Part shown: positions 55,985 to 64,000 of the stretch, in pieces
How positions within the stretch are numbered: position 1 is the first letter of the stretch
Layout: every line of letters begins with the position of its first letter
Assembly: GCF_047675955.1 (NCBI RefSeq)
Contig: NC_132918.1
Location: 90,511,106-90,575,105 of the forward strand
Length of the DNA stretch: 64,000 bases
Reading direction: 5' to 3'
DNA from: Chlorocebus sabaeus
Taxonomy: Eukaryota > Chordata > Mammalia > Primates > Cercopithecidae
Position numbers and translations under genes: made by a program
Notes under the pieces: generated by a model
The model's input: only the letters and a program-made list of their open reading frames with translations
What the model was told of the DNA's origin: nothing
The model's database searches: none

Positions 55985-58339
55985 GATAGGAGTAGGGTAA
56001 AGGCATGGGATACAGGATGGACCCTGAAAGAATATGCCAGAGGTGCTCAGGACAAACAACTCAGGTGTGTGTGGGAGTGTGCATGCGAGGGTTTGTACGT
56101 GTGTGGTGTAGTCTTTTTCCTACACAGAAGACCTACTAGTCTAGCCATTCCTGGGGGAAGTGAGTGAGGCAATGGCTTTGTGTTTTCTCTGGCGTTGCCC
56201 TGGAACCCAGGATGAATCCACTCCAACTGGCTGTGAGCACCAGGTATTACCTGAGAACGTGATTTGAAACTGCTCCCTAGATAGGGCCAGTTCCTTAGTC
56301 AGGGGTTCCTGGTGGCCCTGGAATAATTCACATTTGTCATTAGACTGCAAGGACCATCACTTCATTGCTTTTGTGTCCCTTCATTGTGCCAAGCCACGCG
56401 CTGTGCATCCAGCAGGGAACCCTGTGGATGCTTTTCACGAAAGCTTCCAGCTGCACGAGGTTGGCTCTTAGCACTGTTAAAGGTTGGGAGCTGACATGGG
56501 CACTTAGGACACAGACCCTAGCAAGGAACAGTGGGTCTTCTTAGGGCTCTCATGATGTTTCCAGGCCCAATCATTGGTCGGGGATCCAGAGGAGATGTGC
56601 TCCTCACGCTTGGAATTCTACACTTTAGAGGAAGAACCCAAACGAAAAGCTCGGCGACAAACCAGTGGGATGAGGAACAGATTAAAATAACTTGCTTCTC
56701 AGATGAGGACATTGTTTTCAAGACAGGGATGACCGTTGTGTTTTGGAAATCCAAGTTGTCCTTACTGTTTTGCTCTCAGGGAAATTTCAGCAAATAAAAT
56801 CCCAGTGTTATTCATCAACTTCTCCAGGTTCGCTTTAAGCTCCTTTAGCTAGATGCCCACATGCTGATTGAAAAGTTCTGAAGAAAACACAGGAAGAGAA
56901 ATCCAGGCTACAATTGTTATTTGCAAGTTAGTGACTGGTCCTGGAACCTGACATTCCCTTCATGGGTCGGCATGCTCAGAGTTTTTGTGGTTCATTTACC
57001 CCATAGGGACTAAGTACCAAACATTTTACAGATTTCTGTTACAAAGGTCTTTACAAACACAGACACATGCAAAAGGCCCAATTATCACCTTCAACAATGG
57101 CCTTCCTTGGTCTTATAGTATGGCCAAGTCAGCAAAGACCTAAACAGCCTCCAGTGTGACTTTGCCACAGTTCGTTCACCTTGACTGTTAATGGCCTTCC
57201 CCTGACAAAAAGCAAATTGCCTGTCATGGATCATCTGAGCAAAAGAAGTCATGGAAATTCAAGTAAAAGGAGGAAAAACGTATGCATATGTAAAGGCTTA
57301 CTCCAAAGTCGCCTCATCTAAAGCTCTTGGTCAGAAAGCAAGTCAGAATCTTCACTCTTGTACAGCATTACTGAATGGAAAACACGGTAAGAGTCATCAG
57401 TAAAGTCAGCCCGGTGTAGCCTTCCCATTGGAGAAATGACAACCTGAGGTCCTACCTCCAGCGCTAGGATGTACCTGTGATGTGGCTTCCATCTTGCACT
57501 CAGTGGCCAAGACCTGGAACAACCTGTATTCACCAGTGTGCACCACAGCAGGAGCCCAGGCAGGCTTAGCTCAAAGCTCAATGTTTATTGCATGAAGCCT
57601 TTAAAAAGTATTTGTTATCAGAAAGCTTTGCCTAGAACTTTGGAGATTACAAAGGAATGCTTTCTTCCTTCAGCTTATTTCTTAGGAAATTACCTCCATA
57701 TCTGCCCAAGAAATAAAGCCTGCAGGATCTCATTGGTGTCTTCATACATTGAACACTTATTTAGAAATCCCTCATGACTTTTTCCACTCCCATTTCTTGA
57801 GGTGAAAACAGAAGATCTGAGAAAGGGAGAAAAGGAGATGTCCTGCCCCGGTCTCTTAGCTGCCCTAATGGAAAGGCTCCAAGTCGCAGTTCCAGGAACA
57901 AGGGCTGGCACTCTGAGCAGGCTATAACTTCTTGCTGATACCTTCTCTCTTCACCTCAGTGGCCCCTGTTAGGTGAGGGCCACAGTCCTTCATTCCAGGT
58001 GTTTTTGCCTTCAGCCTTGTTTTACTACCACATTTTTCTCCTTTTCTGTCTTCCATTTATCCTTCCATAAATCCATTCATTATTCATCCATCCAGCCACC
58101 CATCCATCCTTTGAGACATCCATCCTTCAAGCCACCCTTTGACCCCTTCATCCCAAATGAATGACTTACTATACGCCAAACTCTATGCTAGAAACCTACT
58201 CTACAGATGAGCCAGAACAGTTCTTGCCCTCAGTCTTGTGAGGGAGGCAGATACATGGATAAATAACCGTAATATGATGCAGAGGTTGATGTGTACATAA
58301 GACCAAGGGATGTGGGTGTTCAAAGGAGAAGCATCACCT
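55985..58339. other. Intergenic, mostly unique
   Basis: No supported gene. An 87-codon minus frame (57318-57581) starts with a hydrophobic stretch (see findings). Confidence 0.5.
58060..58140. repeat. Degenerate (ATCC)n simple repeat
   Basis: Repeated CCATCCATCC/ATTCATCCATCC motifs with many interruptions. Confidence 0.75.
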
Positions 58340-58885
58340 CCAGTTGTCACCTCCTGTCACAGACTTCTTCTTAAGGTGGTTCCTATGGTCCTGTCTCCTG
58401 GAGTCCATGCCTTTGTGTGATCCCTTCTGCTGAGTGTAGGTAGGGCCTGTGACTTGTTCTAATCAATAGAATACGGCGAAGGTGACAGAATGTGCATGAT
58501 TACATTATTACATTACATAAAATTGCAGTGCCCACCTTGCTGGGGTCTCTCTGTCTCCCTCACTGGCTTTTAGGAATCCAGGGGCCATGTTGGGAAACCC
58601 CACTTGGCAAGGAAAGAGAGAGGCTCTAGGAGCTGAGGGCAGCCTGCAGCCAGCAGCCAGCAAGACATGGAGGCCCTCAGCTATGTAGCCACAAGGAAAT
58701 GGACTCTGCCACCGTGAGTGAGCTTGGAAGTGAATTCCTCCCCAGTAGAGACTCAGATGAGACTGAGCTCCAGCCAACACCCTGATTGCAGTTTTGTGAG
58801 ACCCAGCTAAGCTGTGTATTCACTCCTGACCCACAGAAACTGTGAGATAGCAAAGAGATGTTGTTTTATTTCATTTTTGTTTGTT
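58340..58885 (+). mobile_element. MLT1-type (ERVL-MaLR) LTR
   Basis: Contains GAGCTTGGAAGTGAATTCCTC, AGCAAGACATGGAGGCC and ACAGAAACTGTGAGATAGCA, typical of MaLR LTRs. The 3' end is replaced by a partial Alu. Confidence 0.7.
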
Positions 58886-58887
58886 TG

Positions 58888-59045
58888 GTTTGAGACATGA
58901 TCTCACTCTGTCACCCAGGCTGGACTACTGTGGTGCAGTCACAGCCCACTGCAGCCTTAACTTCCCAGGCTCAAGCGGTCCTCACACCTCAGCCTCCCGA
59001 GTAGCTGGGAATACAGGTGCATGCTACCGAGCCTGGCTAATTTTT
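58888..59045 (-). mobile_element. Partial Alu
   Basis: GAGACATGATCTCACTCTGTC to GGCTAATTTTTGG; old copy, cut at the monomer junction. Confidence 0.88.
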
Positions 59046-59309
59046 GGACGCATCGCGTACTCGTGTGTAACCAGCTGGCTGAGGCCCGCCACCGGGCCTG
59101 GAGGAAGAAAAGTGCAGGGCGCTGTAGAGGGGAGCAGTTGGCATCTTTTCTCCACTCCACAGGCCAGGGTCGGAGGGCTCATGGCAGGTGATAGTGCAGC
59201 CTGCCTCGGCATCTGAGGGATCGCACGTGGGGCTCAGAGGCAATGCTCACTTCTCCTGGTTGTTTTTGTTTGTTTGTTTTAACTCCCTTGCCTCATTTAA
59301 AACTTTTAA

Positions 59310-59567
59310 GGTGGGGCACGGTGGCTCACACCTGTAACCCCAGCACTTTGGGAGGCCAAGGCTGGCAGATTGCTTGAGCTCAGGAGTTCGAGACCAGCCT
59401 GGGCAATATGGCAAAACCACATCCTACAAAAATACAACAATTAGCTGTGGCACACGCCTGTGGTCCCAGCTACTCCTGGGAGGCAGAGGCTGCAGTGAGC
59501 CAAGATCACACAACTGTACTCCAGCCTGGGCAACAGAGGAAAACCCTGTCTCAGAACAACCACCACA
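59310..59567 (+). mobile_element. Old Alu with small deletions
   Basis: Lacks part of the middle (AACAATTAGCTGTGGCACACG). AAAACTTTTAAG/CAG flank it. Confidence 0.9.
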
Positions 59568-59831
59568 AAACTTTTCAGCTCAGACAGTTTTCTTTTCAAC
59601 CCTGCATTTTTTGCTGAGGAAGGCAAGTATTGCTCCTGCACAAAACAGTTTGCCAGGTGCAGTGTGGGAGCGCTGTCTCCAGGTGAGCCATCCTGGGTAG
59701 TCCAGCCTCTATTCACTTCAGGTGGGTATTTTACCTCTAAACCTCAGCATTGCCATCTGCACATAGAACCAGCCTTTCTGGTTTCCAGGTGAAAATAGGT
59801 TATGACTAGAAAACTAAGGAGTGTTGAATTG

Positions 59832-60459
59832 GGTGGGGCATGGTGGCTCACGCCTGTAATCACAGCACTTTGGGAGGCCGAGGCAGGTGGATCACCTGAG
59901 GTCAGGAGATCGAGACCATCCTGGCTAACGTGGTGAAACCCCGTCTCTACTAAAAGTACAAAAAATTAGCCGGGCGTGGTGGTGGGCGCCTGTAGTCCCA
60001 GCTACTCGGGAGGCTGAGGCAAGAGAATGATGTGAACCCGGGAGGCAGAGCTTGCAGTGAGCTGAGATTGTGCCACTGCACTCTAGCCTGGGTGATTCTA
60101 GCCTTTGGTGAGACTGTGTCTCATCAAAAAAAATAATAATAATAAAAAAGATTTATCAACCAGGCGTGGTGGCTCACATCTGTAATCCCAACCCTTTGAA
60201 AGGCTGAGGTGGGCAAATCACCTGAGGTCAGGAGTTCATGACCATCCTGGGCAACATGGTGAAACCCCGTCTCTACTAAAAATACAAAAATTAGCCAGTG
60301 TGGTGGCACACGCATGTAATCCCAGCTACTCGGGAGGCTGAGGCAGGAGAATCACTTGAACCCGGGAGGCGGAGCTTGCAGTGAGCCGAGATCGCGCCAC
60401 TGCACTCCAGCCTGGGTCACAGAGCAAGACTCCCTCTCAAAAAAAAAAAAAAAAAAAAG
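59832..60459 (+). mobile_element. Two tandem Alus, the second inserted in the first one's A-tail
   Basis: The copies are 59832-60150 and 60159-60459. A single duplicated site, GAGTGTWGAATTG, brackets the pair, implying a second insertion at the tail of the first. Confidence 0.92.
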
Positions 60460-60719
60460 AGTGTAGAATTGCCTACTGGAAGCTCCCTCCCGTTTTACAC
60501 AGACAGCCAGGGCTTGGTGAGAAAAGCTTGCCCAGGAACACAAGGGAGCGAGAACCACCGACAAGCCAGGCAGCCCCCGCTACGATGGCTCTTACGGGGC
60601 ACCCAGCCTGCCTTAGACAGGGTCTCTATTTGCAGAGAATGAGAGGCCAATTACGGATGAATGTGCGTGCCTCTGCATGCATAACCCCTCACAATTGACA
60701 CACACCGTAGTCACGCACT

Positions 60720-61200
60720 CTGCAGGCTGCACAGGCTTCTGTCGCTCCCAGAAGACCATCGCTCGTGGAAACGGTTCGGTATTTCCCAGCCCAGCCGCCA
60801 GCAGCTCCTCGGATCCCAAGGCTTGGCTTCCCCTGGAGCGCACGTTCTCTCCACCAGGACGGCTGGGCAGGAGAAACGCCTCTGAAGATGGGCCCGTCCC
60901 TGCCTCCAGCCCAGCACAGCTTCCCCTCAGCAACCTTGGGCCTCCGCTGGGGCTGGGTGGGCTCAGCCTCCTCTGTCTTAGAGCAGCGCCTTCCCACCTG
61001 TTGCGAGGTCCGCCCGGAGCTGTCACCTGTGATGAGGGCCGGGGGGCCCGCCCGGCACCGGGCGTTTTTAGCAGAAGCGGGAGGGAGCGCGCTCTTCGGT
61101 GGAAGCTTGTCTGATGCTGGAGAAGGGCGACCTCTAGTGTTGGTTCTTAGGAGCGGCACAGCGGCTTCTTCCTGCCTCAGCCCTGCTGGGCCTGTCTGCA
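60720..61200. promoter_or_regulatory. CpG-rich patch, possible small CpG island
   Basis: By hand I count about 29 CpG sites in about 480 bp of GC-rich, non-repeat sequence, against general CpG depletion elsewhere outside Alus. Open frames of about 210 codons exist on both strands (60689-61321 minus, 60765-61403 plus). Such overlap is typical of GC-rich DNA, and neither protein resembles a family I know. Confidence 0.5.
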
Positions 61201-61530
61201 GAGGAGTGAGGGTGCCAGCAGCTACACTGGCTGTGCCAGGGGAAAAGGTGGGGAGGTCGGTACTATCCTCTGCATGGGGAAAAGCGCAGCAGAATCTGAG
61301 CAGGCAAACGCTGGATGGCATGCTCTGTGAGAGAGCCGACTGCGTGGTGACTGTGACTTTTCAGGGTCTCATCATCTTCATCAATACCACCTCATTTTTT
61401 TGAGATGGATAATCACATTTGTTCCACTCTTCAGTAAAGTGCCTTACAATTCTGGGTGAAAGTCCCCCTGCCCTTCCCTTCTAAACAGATTTGCCCAGCC
61501 TAAGTCCCTCCTATAAAGAATTGGAGAGCT

Positions 61531-61806
61531 GGCCAGGCGCGGTGGCTCATGCCTGTAATCCCAGCACTTTGGGAGGCCAAGGCAGGTGGATCATGAGGTC
61601 ACGCGTTCAAGACCAGCCTGGCCCAGATGGTGAAATCCCATCTCTACTAAATATACAAAAATTAGCTGGGTGTGGTAGCTCCCACCTGTAGTCCCAGCTG
61701 CTCAGGAGGCTGAGGCACGAGAATTGCTTGAACCTGGGAGGTGGAGGTTGCAGTGAGCCGAGATCATGCTATTGCGCTCTGACCTGGGAGAGAGAGTGAG
61801 ACTCCG
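61531..61806 (+). mobile_element. Alu lacking its tail
   Basis: Stops at GAGACTCCGAGCTG with no poly(A). Confidence 0.9.
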
Positions 61807-63011
61807 AGCTGTGACTGGCCACAGGATACGATGTCCACAGTACTGAGGAGGCACAGGCTTTGGGAAATAAAGTGGGATAGGGCTGCGTGACGAGAGAAGG
61901 CTCACCCGTTCCCTTCCCAGACCCACAAATACATTCAGAACTTTTGTTGTTATTGTTTCCTGTGGCTTATCATCGATCTCTACTTTGTGTGATTCTGCTG
62001 AGTTTAATAAGACCCCGAAATGCTGCACCAACAAGGTCAAAGGGACCGCTGTTTGTATATAATTTTTGGCAAACCTGTTTGCAATTACAGGTAGGGTGCC
62101 CACATATCTCGGTTTGCCTGGGACAGTCCTGGCTTGTATCTGTCATCTGACATATCTACTAATAGTGTGCTCTCTCTGAAAAGACTCCCATTTCAATGAT
62201 AAATTACACAATCCCCCTATTCACAGATGGTGACCATAAGACAACTTAGGCATTAGGATTTAGAAGATACGAGAGATAATACCAGAAATTTGAGATTTAA
62301 GTGGTTATTATAATCTTGGCGTAATTAGCTCCAAGCTTCCTGGCAGTTAAACAAAAGAAAACATGAAATGTCAGTTTATTCGGCCTTTTATGAAATGACG
62401 CATATTACATCTTCTGGAGGGACATATTTATCAGGCACTTTTAGGAGGATTTTTTCACCTAAATTGTTATACGAGGAACATTAAGTAACATAAGGGACTA
62501 GGTCCTCCGTGGGGTTTTTGCAGAAGTTTTAATGTGGCCATCTTCTTTATCTTGGTGCTCAAAAATGACTGTACTTTTCCAATTCTCTTTCTCTGTGAAA
62601 AGCGGGGAGGGAATAAAAATTATTTCCCAGGGATTAACTGATATCTTATGTGCTCAAGTGCCAAATAAACTATAAACATCAAAACATTACCATTTTCGTG
62701 CATACCATCTTGTCCAAACCTCTTCTTTCAGTGATAAGAAAGCCAAGGTTCAGAGAGGGAGGAGCGACATGGGTAATCAGTGGTAAAACCGACTGGTCTT
62801 AAGACTCCTGTTTCATTCCAAAAGCTGATACAGCTTCAAATCGCTGTTCACCAAGACATTATTGAAATTCTCTCAGGCCACCAGTGTGGGATGGGAAGAG
62901 GATACAGAAAGAAAATTCAGAGGCCTGAGTTTTGAACCACAGTGGGCATGGTGGCCCCGATGCAGAGGCTAGAAATGGTTTCCAGTCATTGTCATTTTAC
63001 AAAGTTATTAA
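61807..63011. other. Intergenic, AT-rich unique sequence
   Basis: Only a MIR fragment is recognised. Confidence 0.5.
62715..62830 (+). mobile_element. MIR fragment
   Basis: AAGCCAAGGTTCAGAGAGGG and ATCAGTGGTAAAACCGACTG match MIR style. Confidence 0.55.
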
Positions 63012-63308
63012 TGCCAGGCATGGTGGCTCACGTCTGTAATCGCAGCACATTGGGAGGCCGAGGCAGGCGGATCACCTGAGGTAAGGAGTTTGAGACCAGC
63101 CTGGCCAACATGGTGAAACGCCATCTCTACTAAAAATACAAAAAATCAGCAGGGCGTGGTGGTGCGTGCCTGTAATCCAGCTACTTGGGAGGCTGAGGAA
63201 GGAGAATCCCTTGAACCTGGGAGGTAGAAGTTGCAGTGAGCTGAGATCGCACCATTTCACTCCAGCCCGGATAACAAGACCAAAACTCCTTCTCAAAATA
63301 AAATAAAA
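63012..63308 (+). mobile_element. Alu
   Basis: Complete with an (AAAAT)n tail. Confidence 0.93.
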
Positions 63309-63408
63309 TAAATGTTATTAACATATTTTAGCAAAATAAAATCTTCTTGTGGTGTTTGCTTGGTTGAAAAGAATAAAGTATATATATATTTGCAAGTTAA
63401 GAAAATGC

Positions 63409-63415
<7 letters not shown>

Positions 63416-63440
<25 letters not shown>

Positions 63441-63490
63441 GAAAGATGAATGAAAGAAAAGGAAGGGAAGAAAAGAAAAGAAAAGAAGAG
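63416..63490. repeat. (AAAAG)n purine-rich simple repeat
   Basis: AAAAG pentamers mixed with GAAAGAAA and GGAAGGG. Confidence 0.9.
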
Positions 63491-64000
63491 GCTGTTCCCA
63501 GTCTGGTTTCACACAGCCTGTGGGCCTCTTTCCTGCAGTGGATTTTCCAGCATTATCACACGACCTTCTTTTCTGCTTCTCTTTCTCCTGGCCAGTGGGT
63601 CTGAAAGTGTTCCTAGACCAGCAGCGTCAGCACCATCCAGAAACTTTTTACATGTGCAAATTCTCAGGTCCCACCCTAGACCCACTGAATCAGAAACTGG
63701 GAGTGATTCTGTTGCACACGGAGGTTTGAGAACCCTTGTTCCGGGCTGTTCTTAGAGTCCTGCCTGGCTTCAAAGAGAGAAGAGAAGCAAACTCCTGGCG
63801 CTTCTCCCTGTCGCTGGCCATCCCCTCACGCCAGCCCCTGCCCCTGCCAGGCTGTCCTTTCCAAACTCCTGATACCACTGCTTTTTTACCTGTGGCCGTT
63901 TGCACCTAGACTTCCTTAAAAAGTGAAGTAGCGTGACTTTTGTTTAATGGTTTGCCTAGCCAATACCACTTCTGGATAACAAAAACTGCCTTTACCAAGC

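Noticed and set aside
1..64000. tRNA, rRNA, snoRNA or CRISPR loci
   Set aside because: GTTCGAG-type matches belong to Alu internal promoters; no cloverleaf or spaced repeat array was found.

Overview
The window is nuclear DNA from a primate, most likely an Old World monkey. It holds about 40 Alu copies on both strands, plus LTR retrotransposons, an L1 fragment and old MIR/L2 debris. Several of the youngest Alus (near 13.0, 20.3 and 52.3 kb) end in CTTGAGCCACCGCGCCCGGC and share other changes that I associate with the cercopithecoid AluYR lineage. No bacterial-style genes, operons, CRISPR arrays, rRNA or tRNA genes were seen.

One protein-coding gene is clearly present: APOD (apolipoprotein D, a secreted lipocalin). 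It lies on the minus strand and is complete from a TATA-box promoter near 24.4 kb to an AATAAA poly(A) signal near 12.18 kb. The four coding exons are 18592-18714, 17190-17311, 15115-15203 and 12401-12636. They total 570 nt (189 codons plus stop), with GT/AG boundaries and matching phases. The short first exon (about 24303-24365) is non-coding. Intron 1 carries three independent tandem repeats: a 28-bp minisatellite, a G-rich minisatellite of about 15 bp and a 56-bp repeat. The CA/GT tract about 200 bp upstream of the inferred start fits the alternating purine-pyrimidine stretch described for the human promoter.

Region by region: 1-12.1 kb is intergenic DNA downstream of APOD, with Alus, an MLT1-type LTR, LINE fragments and a striking ~100-bp inverted repeat at 9.5-9.8 kb. 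12.1-24.4 kb is APOD. 24.4-41 kb is upstream intergenic DNA with L2/MIR relics, a long CA-type microsatellite, an ERVK-like solo LTR split by a young Alu, a 60-bp tandem repeat, and exon-like segments on the APOD strand at 26.9, 32.8 and 34.2 kb. 41.5-51.2 kb is an endogenous-retrovirus cluster: a minus-strand LTR, then a complete-ended but non-coding provirus (42374-50436, with a 4-bp GTAT duplication, PBS-like site and polypurine tract), then another LTR-like segment. 51.3-56 kb is an antisense L1 fragment riddled with Alus. 56-64 kb is mostly unique DNA with an MLT1-type LTR, more Alus and a small CpG-rich patch at 60.7-61.2 kb.

I did not find a convincing new multi-gene system. The best leads are APOD-centred: loss of the partner cysteine 116, clustered substitutions in the last exon, and possible upstream alternative exons that could join APOD in frame. 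The other leads are structured DNA: the long hairpin and the G-rich intronic minisatellite. Comparisons with human APOD are from memory and were not aligned by software.
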